From positions 62,001 through 126,000 of the forward strand of contig NZ_WUQJ01000031.1 in the NCBI RefSeq assembly GCF_011074955.1: DNA of 64,000 nt, in the 5' to 3' direction. The notes beneath the pieces are model-generated. The model was not told where the DNA came from. It did not search any database and saw only the letters and a list, made by a program, of their open reading frames with translations. Source of the DNA: Marinobacter caseinilyticus. Lineage in GTDB: Bacteria > Pseudomonadota > Gammaproteobacteria > Pseudomonadales > Oleiphilaceae. Positions 28,809 to 36,313 of this stretch are shown in pieces (the first letter of the stretch is position 1; every line of letters begins with the position of its first letter). The translations under genes and the position numbers were made by a program.

Positions 28809-30392
28809 ATGAGTGCGGTCATCGATACCCACGCCCAGGATCATCATCACGGTCCTGCCAAGGGCTTTACCAGATGGTTGTATACCACCAACCATAAAGA
28901 CATCGGGTCCATGTACCTGATCTTCAGCTTCGCCATGTTCCTGCTGGGTGGCACGATGGCGATGGTCATCCGCGCCGAGTTGTTCCAGCCCGGACTGCAG
29001 ATTGTGGAGCCGGAATTCTTCAACCAGATGACCACCATGCATGGTTTGATCATGGTGTTCGGTGCTGTGATGCCAGCCTTCGTGGGCTTGGCCAACTGGA
29101 TGATTCCCATGATGATTGGCGCGCCTGACATGGCGCTGCCACGGATGAACAACTGGAGTTTCTGGCTGCTGCCGGCGGCGTTCCTGATTCTTATCTCGAC
29201 GCTCTTTATGCCGGGAGGCGCGCCTAACTTCGGCTGGACCTTCTACGCGCCACTGTCGACCACCTACGGACCACCGAGCACCACGTTCTTCATTTTCGCG
29301 GTGCACATCATGGGTGTGTCCTCGATCATGGGTGCCATCAACGTCATCGCTACCATCCTGAACCTGCGGGCGCCGGGCATGACGCTGATGAAAATGCCAC
29401 TGTTCGTCTGGACCTGGCTGATTACCGCCTTTTTGCTGATCGCCGTTATGCCGGTATTGGCCGGGGTGGTCACCATGATGCTGATGGACATCAACTTCGG
29501 TACCAGCTTCTTTAACGCTGCCGGTGGTGGTGACCCGGTGCTGTTCCAGCACGTGTTCTGGTTCTTTGGTCATCCTGAAGTCTACATCATGATCCTGCCG
29601 GCCTTCGGTGCGGTCTCGGAAATCATCCCGGCGTTCTCCCGCAAGCCACTGTTCGGGTATGCCTCAATGGTGTATGCGGTGGGCGCCATCGCGCTGCTGT
29701 CCTTTGTGGTATGGGCGCACCACATGTTCACGGTCGGCATACCCCTGGCCGGTGAGTTGTTCTTCATGTACGCCACCATGCTGATTGCGGTGCCCACGGG
29801 TGTGAAGGTGTTCAACTGGGTTGCCACCATGTTCCGTGGCGCGCTGAGCTTCGAGGCGCCGATGCTGTTTGCGGTGGCGTTCGTTATCCTGTTCACCATT
29901 GGTGGCTTTTCCGGCTTGATGCTGGCTGTTGCACCAGCGGACTTCCAGTATCACGACACCTACTTTGTAGTGGCGCACTTCCACTATGTGCTGGTACCGG
30001 GTGCAATCTTTGGCATCTTCGCGTCGGCCTACTACTGGCTGCCGAAGTGGACCGGCCACATGTACGATGAAACCCTGGCGCAGACGCATTTCTGGCTGTC
30101 GTTCGTGGGCATGAATCTGGCGTTCTTCCCCATGCACTTCCTGGGCCTTGCCGGCATGCCGCGACGAATCCCGGACTACGCGCTGCAATTTGCCGATTTC
30201 AATATGGTGTCCAGCATTGGAGCCTTCATGTTCGGCGCCACGCAGCTGCTGTTCCTGTTTATCGTGGTCAAGTGTGTACGCGGTGGCGAAAAAGCGGCGG
30301 CCAAGCCTTGGGAGGGCGCGGAAGGTCTGGAATGGACGTTGCCGTCACCAGCGCCTTACCACACCTTTGCCACACCGCCGGAAATTAAATAG
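28809..30392 (+). CDS. coxA: Cytochrome c oxidase subunit I
   Basis: Catalytic heme a / heme a3-CuB subunit in the inner membrane. 527 residues with twelve helices. The CuB region WFFGHPEVYI contains H255 and the cross-linked Y259. The histidine pair in WAHHMFTVG and the heme ligands in VVAHFHYVLVPG are present. I start it at the ATG at 28809 (MSAVIDTHAQDHHHG), which has AGGGGG upstream; a start 22 codons earlier lacks a ribosome-binding site. It is 104 bases after coxB and followed by ctaG. Confidence 0.97.
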   Translation: MSAVIDTHAQDHHHGPAKGFTRWLYTTNHKDIGSMYLIFSFAMFLLGGTMAMVIRAELFQPGLQIVEPEFFNQMTTMHGLIMVFGAVMPAFVGLANWMIPMMIGAPDMALPRMNNWSFWLLPAAFLILISTLFMPGGAPNFGWTFYAPLSTTYGPPSTTFFIFAVHIMGVSSIMGAINVIATILNLRAPGMTLMKMPLFVWTWLITAFLLIAVMPVLAGVVTMMLMDINFGTSFFNAAGGGDPVLFQHVFWFFGHPEVYIMILPAFGAVSEIIPAFSRKPLFGYASMVYAVGAIALLSFVVWAHHMFTVGIPLAGELFFMYATMLIAVPTGVKVFNWVATMFRGALSFEAPMLFAVAFVILFTIGGFSGLMLAVAPADFQYHDTYFVVAHFHYVLVPGAIFGIFASAYYWLPKWTGHMYDETLAQTHFWLSFVGMNLAFFPMHFLGLAGMPRRIPDYALQFADFNMVSSIGAFMFGATQLLFLFIVVKCVRGGEKAAAKPWEGAEGLEWTLPSPAPYHTFATPPEIK

Positions 30393-30406
30393 CCGGGAGC
30401 GCCATC

Positions 30407-30988
30407 ATGACTGAACAGCGACGTTCCAATGCTCGGGTTGTGGGCTGGTGTCTAGCCAGCGTGGTGGGTATGTTCGCGTTCGGTTTTGCATTGGTGCCAC
30501 TGTACGACGTGTTCTGTGAGGCCCTGGGAATTAATGGCAAAACCCAGGGCCGTTACGAGAGCACGACGGTATTGGAACGGGATGACAATCGCACCATCAC
30601 CGTCCAGTTTGTGGCCCAGAATGGCCCTGAGATGCCTTGGGAATTTCGTCCGGTGGTGACCAGCGTGAAGGTCCATCCGGGAGAGCCCACCACGGTCAAT
30701 TTCTTCGCCAGGAATCCTACCGGCCTGGCCATGACCGCACAGGCTGTCCCCAGCTTGTCACCGTCCGAGGGCACGCTTTATTTCCACAAGACGGAGTGCT
30801 TTTGCTTTAACCAGCAGAAACTGGAGGCGGGCGAATCGGTCAATATGCCACTGGTCTTCATCGTGGATGCCGCGATACCCGCAGAAATCCATAAATTGAC
30901 CCTGTCCTACACGCTGTACGACCAGAGCGATCCAGCGGCCGTGTCGGCAGCGGAACAGACCCAGATAACAACAAACGATAACGGATAA
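30407..30988 (+). CDS. ctaG: Cytochrome c oxidase assembly protein CtaG/Cox11
   Basis: Copper chaperone that inserts CuB into subunit I. 193 residues with one N-terminal transmembrane helix (about 9-31, VVGWCLASVVGMFAFGFALVPLYDVFC). The Cox11 beta domain contains the copper-binding motif C131-F-C133 in TECFCFNQQ. GGGAG precedes the ATG. It lies between coxA and coxC, the standard place in this class. Confidence 0.96.
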   Translation: MTEQRRSNARVVGWCLASVVGMFAFGFALVPLYDVFCEALGINGKTQGRYESTTVLERDDNRTITVQFVAQNGPEMPWEFRPVVTSVKVHPGEPTTVNFFARNPTGLAMTAQAVPSLSPSEGTLYFHKTECFCFNQQKLEAGESVNMPLVFIVDAAIPAEIHKLTLSYTLYDQSDPAAVSAAEQTQITTNDNG

Positions 30989-31004
30989 GCCGTCGGAGAC
31001 TGTC

Positions 31005-31892
31005 ATGGCGACAAACCAGACTTACTATGTACCCGAACAGAGCAAATGGCCGATCATCGCCACCGTCGGGCTTGCGACCACCCTGTATGGGGTAGCGTCT
31101 ATCATGGTGAATGGCTCTCAGGGGGAATCGACCTCCGGGGCCTGGATCACTTTTGGAATCGGCAGCCTGATCATGGCTTACATGCTGTTTGGCTGGTTCG
31201 GCACTGTCATCAGCGAGAGCCGCTCCGGACTCTATAGCCCTCAGATGGATCGGTCGTTTCGCTGGGGTATGAGCTGGTTCATTTTTTCTGAAGTGATGTT
31301 CTTTGCGGCCTTCTTTGGGGCCTTATTCTATGCCCGGGTATTTGCAGTGCCCTGGCTTGGTGGCGAAGGTGACCGAGGCAGCAGTAACATGCTCTGGGAA
31401 GGCTTCCAGGCGACCTGGCCATTGCTGAATAATCCGGACCCGGAAGCCTTTCCGGCACCCGAGAAAATAATCGACCCATGGCACCTGCCACTGATCAACA
31501 CCATTTTGCTGGTATCGTCATCCTTCACTGTGACCGTGGCGCATCACGCCCTGAAACATGAAAACCGGGCCAAGGTAAAAATCTGGCTGGCAGCCACCAT
31601 CGCGCTGGCGCTGATCTTTGTCGCGGTTCAGGCCTATGAATACTTTGAGGCTTACGCCCATCTCAACCTGACCCTGCGGTCTGGCATCTATGGCAGCACG
31701 TTCTTCATGCTGACCGGTTTCCATGGCGCGCACGTCATTCTGGGAACCCTGATGCTGACGATCATGCTCATCCGTATCATGAAAGGCCATTTCACGCCGG
31801 AACAGCACTTTGGCTTTGAAGCGGCCAGTTGGTATTGGCATTTTGTGGATGTGGTCTGGCTGGGCCTGTTTGTGTTTGTCTACGTCCTGTAA
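31005..31892 (+). CDS. coxC: Cytochrome c oxidase subunit III
   Basis: Seven-helix non-catalytic core subunit. 295 residues. Family signatures include FGWFGTVISESRSGLYSPQMDRSFRWGMSWFIFSEVMFFAAFFGALFYAR, the STFFMLTGFHGAHVILGTLML helix and the C-terminal WYWHFVDVVWLGLFVFVYV. A GGAGA site precedes the ATG. It converges on the small DUF2909 gene. Confidence 0.96.
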   Translation: MATNQTYYVPEQSKWPIIATVGLATTLYGVASIMVNGSQGESTSGAWITFGIGSLIMAYMLFGWFGTVISESRSGLYSPQMDRSFRWGMSWFIFSEVMFFAAFFGALFYARVFAVPWLGGEGDRGSSNMLWEGFQATWPLLNNPDPEAFPAPEKIIDPWHLPLINTILLVSSSFTVTVAHHALKHENRAKVKIWLAATIALALIFVAVQAYEYFEAYAHLNLTLRSGIYGSTFFMLTGFHGAHVILGTLMLTIMLIRIMKGHFTPEQHFGFEAASWYWHFVDVVWLGLFVFVYVL

Positions 31893-31901
31893 GCGGCTTG
31901 G

Positions 31902-32105
31902 CTAAGGCGTGGGGTTCAACGACAGATCCCCATGCCACAGAGCAACCAGAATCAGTGCGAGCAACAGCAGGCTCAGGCAAACCCGGACCGCGAGTGAATT
32001 GACGACGCGCTGGGTTTTGCCGCCATCCTTGATCAAAAACACCAGCCCACTAAACAGACTGACGATAACCGCTAACATCAGAATCACAATTGCGACTTTA
32101 AGCAT
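31902..32105 (-). CDS. DUF2909 twin-transmembrane protein
   Basis: A 67-residue protein with two hydrophobic helices (MLKVAIVILMLAVIVSLFSGLVFLI and VRVCLSLLLLALILVALWHGDL). It matches the DUF2909 twin-transmembrane family. It is encoded against the direction of the cox operon, between coxC and surf1, an arrangement also known in Pseudomonas. The function is unknown; the location suggests a part in oxidase assembly or regulation. I take the ATG at 32105; a start 11 codons upstream is less likely. Confidence 0.8.
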   Translation of the reverse strand: MLKVAIVILMLAVIVSLFSGLVFLIKDGGKTQRVVNSLAVRVCLSLLLLALILVALWHGDLSLNPTP

Positions 32106-32156
32106 GAACGAGTCTCCGGTTCGGGTTAGCCGTATCAAAGGTCACTATAGCAGAGC

Positions 32157-32873
32157 ATGACCATCCAGAAATCGAAAACGCATCGCCGTTGGGTCTGGGA
32201 CTGGCGACTGCTGGTCTTTACCGGAATTTTGCTACCCGTGCTGCTGGGATTGGGGCGCTGGCAACTGGACCGGGCCTCGGAAAAACAGGCGTTGCTGGAC
32301 CGTTGGCAACAGCAGTCGCAGACGCTCAGCTGGGCCGAGCATCTGCAACAAGGCCTTCAGATCGACCAGCCGGTCGCACTGGTCGGGCAGTATTCGCAAC
32401 GCTATCACTGGCTATTGGATAATCGGACCCGGGAAGGTGTGCCCGGGTATGAAGTGCTGAGTGTGTTTTACCCTGAGCAAGGCCCGCCGGTTGTTGTCAA
32501 CCGTGGTTGGCTGCCAGGCAAGCAGCGCCGGAGTGAACTACCCGAGTTCTCAACGCCAACCGGGCTGGTCAGCCTGCAGGGGCGTATCGGTGCATTCCCG
32601 GAACCGCCGGTGTTGGCGGAACGCGCAGAACAACACCAGTGGCCGAAACGCGTTCAGTCGCTGTCCACCGCTCAGGCAAGGGCCGAGGAAGAAGATCTCG
32701 CCGACGGTTTGGTGCGCTTGTCGGGACGCGAGCAACCCGGCGCTTTTGTGGCGGATTGGGCGCCGGATGTGATGGGCCCGCAGACACATTACGGCTATGC
32801 TGTGCAGTGGTTTTCACTGGCGATGGCACTGATCATACTGACGCTGGTTGCCAGTTTTCGAAAAATGACGTAG
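32157..32873 (+). CDS. SURF1 family protein (cytochrome oxidase biogenesis)
   Basis: Inner-membrane assembly factor associated with heme a insertion into subunit I. 238 residues with two transmembrane helices at the ends (LLVFTGILLPVLLGLGRWQLDRA at about 18-40 and WFSLAMALIILTLVASF near the C-terminus). The periplasmic domain between them carries the family motifs GQYSQRYHWLLDNRTREGVPGYEV and VVVNRGWLPG. It is followed 15 bases later by a Sco-like gene. Confidence 0.93.
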   Translation: MTIQKSKTHRRWVWDWRLLVFTGILLPVLLGLGRWQLDRASEKQALLDRWQQQSQTLSWAEHLQQGLQIDQPVALVGQYSQRYHWLLDNRTREGVPGYEVLSVFYPEQGPPVVVNRGWLPGKQRRSELPEFSTPTGLVSLQGRIGAFPEPPVLAERAEQHQWPKRVQSLSTAQARAEEEDLADGLVRLSGREQPGAFVADWAPDVMGPQTHYGYAVQWFSLAMALIILTLVASFRKMT

Positions 32874-32888
32874 GACCTGAGACATTCC

Positions 32889-33509
32889 ATGGCTGAAAAA
32901 AACAGTACACCACCGTCACCGGAACAAATACGCCGGGGACGAAAAATCGCACTGTTGCTGTTCGCCGTCGGCTTCGGACCGATGCTGCTGGCAACCGTTA
33001 TGTACTACACCGGCTGGTTTAACCCGACCGATTACAGCAATAACGGGCAATTGATCCAGCCGGCGGTGCCGGTGGCTCAACTCGGGCTGATCAGCGCTAA
33101 CGGGAGTCCCCTGGCGGCTCGGTTTGGTCCTGAGCGTGAAAACGCCGAATGGTTAATGCTGGTCGCCGCTCAAGACTGCAAGGCCGATTGCGAGAAACTG
33201 CTGTACTTGGCACGCCAGGTCAATATCGCCCTGGGTAAAAACGCCGATCGCATGAACCGTGCAGCGTATCTGGAGCAAATGCCGGCAGAGTTACAAGCCC
33301 GTTGGCCGAGTGAATACGCGACGATGGAGCGCCTGACGAGCGACGGTCAAGCGCCGGCCTGGTCCAGTGAGGTCCGGCCGAACCGGGCGCCTGTGCTGTT
33401 ACTGGTGGACCCGTTTGGTAATGTCATGATGCGATACGACAGCCGTCACTCGGGTAAAGATATGCTGAAAGATTTAAAACACTTGATGAAACTGTCACAG
33501 ATAGGCTAA
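32889..33509 (+). CDS. Membrane-anchored Sco-like thioredoxin-fold protein
   Basis: 206 residues. A transmembrane helix at about 19-41 is followed by a periplasmic domain with a C97-KAD-C101 pair, the CxxxC spacing used by Sco copper chaperones. A DPFGNVMMRYD strand and a C-terminal helix GKDMLKDLKHLMKL fit a thioredoxin fold. It lacks the classic Sco histidine motif, so copper binding is not assured. It is always found between surf1 and ctaA in related genomes as far as I recall. Role inferred: oxidase metallation or CuA cysteine reduction. Confidence 0.75.
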   Translation: MAEKNSTPPSPEQIRRGRKIALLLFAVGFGPMLLATVMYYTGWFNPTDYSNNGQLIQPAVPVAQLGLISANGSPLAARFGPERENAEWLMLVAAQDCKADCEKLLYLARQVNIALGKNADRMNRAAYLEQMPAELQARWPSEYATMERLTSDGQAPAWSSEVRPNRAPVLLLVDPFGNVMMRYDSRHSGKDMLKDLKHLMKLSQIG

Positions 33510-33534
33510 CGCCTGACTAACCTGAGGCTGACCG

Positions 33535-34623
33535 GTGAACAATAGACACGCACATCCAACCGACTGCTTTCACCTGATGGGCCGTGGGGCTCTTATTGCC
33601 ACCCTGCTGGCGGTCGTTGTGGTCATGCTTGGGGCCTGGACACGGCTGGTGGATGCCGGTCTGGGCTGTCCGGACTGGCCAGGCTGCTATGGCTTTCTCT
33701 CCGTGCCTCAGACCGATGCTCATATTGCCATCGCCGAGGCCCGCTTTCCGGAATCCCCGGTGGATGTGGCGAAGGGTTGGCCGGAAATGATTCATCGCTA
33801 TGCCGCCGGCACCCTCGGACTGCTGGTATTTGCGCTGGCCGGGTACGGTATTCGGCATCGAAAAGCCGGACTGCCGGTCAAATTGCCGCTATTCCTCGCC
33901 GGGTTTATCATGCTGCAGGGCGCATTTGGCATGTGGACGGTGACCTTGAAGCTTTGGCCACAAGTGGTGGCGCTGCACCTGTTGGGTGGTTTCACGACAC
34001 TGAGCCTGTTGACCTTGTTAACGTTGCGGTTGCGGGCCAGGCGACCGGCGCCGGACCCGGCCAATGGGGCCGCGCTGACGCGGCTGCGGCCATGGATTTA
34101 TGGTGGCCTGGTATTGGTTATCATGCAGATCGCCCTGGGGGCCTGGACGGCCTCCAATTACGCGGCGGTCGCCTGCCCGGAGCTGCCAACCTGTCAGGGT
34201 GAATGGTGGCCTGAAATGGATTTTCAACACGGGTTCGATGTGACCCAGGCGGTCGGGCCCAACTATTTGGGCGGGCAACTGATGGCTGACGGCCGGGTGG
34301 CGATTCACATCAGCCATCGGGTAGGTGCCATGATCGTATTGGTTTACTTTATCGCCCTGCTTGCGGCATTGTGGCGGAGCCTCGGCGATACGCCGTACCG
34401 ACCTGCGATTGTTTTGATTGGGCTGGCGCTCACGGCCCAGATCCTGCTTGGACTGGCCAATGTGGCCTTTCACCTGCCGCTGGCGGTCGCGGTGGCCCAC
34501 AATGCCATGGGTGCAGGGCTGTTATTGAGCATTATCAATTTACTTTGGCGATTGCATGGCTGGCGCTACACCGGCGCGATCAGAACCAACACAACAACAA
34601 TAACTCAGGAGGCCACTGCATGA
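33535..34623 (+). CDS. ctaA: Heme A synthase (COX15/CtaA family)
   Basis: Oxidises the C8 methyl of heme O to a formyl group, giving heme A. 362 residues with eight helices in two four-helix halves. Heme-ligand histidines are visible in WPEMIHRYAAG, VALHLLGG, IHISHRVGAM and VAHNAMG. Cysteine pairs lie in the periplasmic loops (GLGCPDWPGCYG and AACPELPTCQG). It starts at a GTG behind CTGAGG. It ends with the overlap ATGA into ctaB, so translation is coupled. Confidence 0.94.
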   Translation: MNNRHAHPTDCFHLMGRGALIATLLAVVVVMLGAWTRLVDAGLGCPDWPGCYGFLSVPQTDAHIAIAEARFPESPVDVAKGWPEMIHRYAAGTLGLLVFALAGYGIRHRKAGLPVKLPLFLAGFIMLQGAFGMWTVTLKLWPQVVALHLLGGFTTLSLLTLLTLRLRARRPAPDPANGAALTRLRPWIYGGLVLVIMQIALGAWTASNYAAVACPELPTCQGEWWPEMDFQHGFDVTQAVGPNYLGGQLMADGRVAIHISHRVGAMIVLVYFIALLAALWRSLGDTPYRPAIVLIGLALTAQILLGLANVAFHLPLAVAVAHNAMGAGLLLSIINLLWRLHGWRYTGAIRTNTTTITQEATA

Positions 34624-35531
34624 GTGAGCAAGCCCACACCGTTGCCCTCGAAGATAACCCCACAAAGCGGGTTTCCTGGCGGGATTTTCTGGAGCTGACC
34701 AAACCCCGCGTCGTGGCATTAATGATGCTGACCGCCGTGATCGGGATGTTACTGGCGGCACCGGGTGTGCCCCACTGGTCGGTTTTGGTGTTTGGCAACA
34801 TGGGCATTGCCCTGCTTGCCGGCGCAGCCGCCGTCATTAACCATGTTGTGGATCAGAAAATCGACACCGTGATGGCCCGCACCCGCAAACGACCGGTGGC
34901 AACGGGTAAAATCAGCCCCTTCGACGCGCTGGTGTTTGCCACGTCGTTAGCCCTGGCGGGTATGCTGGTGCTGGTGTGGCAGGTTAATGTTCTGACCGCC
35001 TGGCTGACGCTGGCGTCGCTGGTCGGTTATGCCGGTGTTTACACTCTGTTCCTGAAACGGGCGACCCCCCAAAACATCGTTATTGGCGGGCTGGCAGGCG
35101 CCATGCCGCCGCTGCTGGGCTGGACGGCGGTGACCGGTCAGATTGATGGACACGCATTGTTGCTGGTGCTGATCATCTTTGCCTGGACGCCCCCCCATTT
35201 CTGGGCGCTGGCGATCCACCGGAAGGAAGAATACGCCAAGGCGGGCATTCCGATGTTGCCGGTCACCCACGGCAATCGCTACACCGAATTGCACATCCTG
35301 CTCTACACCCTGATGATGCTTGCCGTCAGTCTGTTGCCATTTGTTACGGGCATGTCCGGACCGATCTACCTGGTGGGGGCGCTGGCGCTGGGGTTGCGCT
35401 TTTTGCAGTATTCTGTGCGTTTGCTCCGCGGCGATGACCGTAAAGTGGCGATGGCAACCTTCAAGTATTCGATCACCTATCTGATGCTGCTGTTTGTATT
35501 CTTGCTGGTCGATCATTTCATTTTTTTCTAA
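34620..35531 (+). CDS. ctaB: Protoheme IX farnesyltransferase (heme O synthase)
   Basis: Transfers a farnesyl group to heme B to form heme O, the substrate of CtaA. 303 residues with about nine helices. UbiA-family aspartate motifs are visible: NHVVDQKIDTVMARTRKRPVATG and WAIHRKEEYAKAGIPM. The ATG at 34620 overlaps the ctaA stop; the 83-codon extension in frame is rejected. It also goes by cyoE. Confidence 0.96.
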   Translation: MSEQAHTVALEDNPTKRVSWRDFLELTKPRVVALMMLTAVIGMLLAAPGVPHWSVLVFGNMGIALLAGAAAVINHVVDQKIDTVMARTRKRPVATGKISPFDALVFATSLALAGMLVLVWQVNVLTAWLTLASLVGYAGVYTLFLKRATPQNIVIGGLAGAMPPLLGWTAVTGQIDGHALLLVLIIFAWTPPHFWALAIHRKEEYAKAGIPMLPVTHGNRYTELHILLYTLMMLAVSLLPFVTGMSGPIYLVGALALGLRFLQYSVRLLRGDDRKVAMATFKYSITYLMLLFVFLLVDHFIFF

Positions 35532-35542
35532 CCGGAGACACC

Positions 35543-36205
35543 ATGAGCAGCCCGATCCAACGCACGGTCATAGCCCTGATCCTCCTAGTGGTCACTATAT
35601 TCGGGTTTGTGGTCGCCCAGCAGGTCATGAAGGCGTCAGACCAGGAGCCCGTACCTGCGCCGGATCTCAGTGCCATGAATACGTTCGTTTACGACAAGGG
35701 GCGACCGGTTACACCCTTCCAGCTCACCGACGAAACCGGTAAGGCGGCAACCGAAGCGGATCTGACGGGTCACTGGACCTTTGCCTTCATCGGGTACACC
35801 AATTGCCCGGATATTTGCCCTGCCACCATGGCGATGCTGCGGCAAACCGATGCCTTGATTCCGGCTGACCTGCCGCAGCCGGAATATCTGTTGATCAGCG
35901 CCGATCCCGCCAACGACAGCCCAGACAAGCTTCGGGATTACCTGAATTTCTTCGGTGAGGACTTCCACGGCCTGACCGGGGACCTGGAAGCACTGCGGGC
36001 TCTGGCCAAGAGTCTCAATGCGGTGTTCGTCCACCGGGAAAGCGATGGCGTCACTTATGTCGACCACAGCGGGCACCTCGCGCTGATTGGCCCGGACGGC
36101 AATATGGTTGCGGTTCTACAGCCGCCGCATAATCCCAAAGCGGTCGCCGAAGCCTTTGAGCGTATTTATCAGTGGCGCAAGTCGCAGCACCCCAGAGCGA
36201 AGTGA
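35543..36205 (+). CDS. SCO1/SenC family copper chaperone
   Basis: Delivers copper to the CuA centre of subunit II. 220 residues with one N-terminal membrane anchor (about 7-27). The thioredoxin-like domain has the copper ligands C88-PDI-C92 and H175 (VDHSGH). GGAGAC lies just before the ATG. It is the last gene of the cox locus, 11 bases after ctaB. Confidence 0.95.
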   Translation: MSSPIQRTVIALILLVVTIFGFVVAQQVMKASDQEPVPAPDLSAMNTFVYDKGRPVTPFQLTDETGKAATEADLTGHWTFAFIGYTNCPDICPATMAMLRQTDALIPADLPQPEYLLISADPANDSPDKLRDYLNFFGEDFHGLTGDLEALRALAKSLNAVFVHRESDGVTYVDHSGHLALIGPDGNMVAVLQPPHNPKAVAEAFERIYQWRKSQHPRAK

Positions 36206-36313
36206 AGGTATGCCACGACCGGCGTCCGTATCGCTGGTTTGCCCCCCCCCACTGCGCCAAAGCAGCACCGGCCCCGGTACGTCAAACCACAGCCCTGCGA
36301 TCGGTCAGCCCCC

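Noticed and set aside
36239-36313. N-terminal extension of hrpB from a TTG
   Set aside because: It would translate a run of nine C residues into a Pro-rich leader and has no good ribosome-binding site. The ATG at 36314 gives the family N-terminus.
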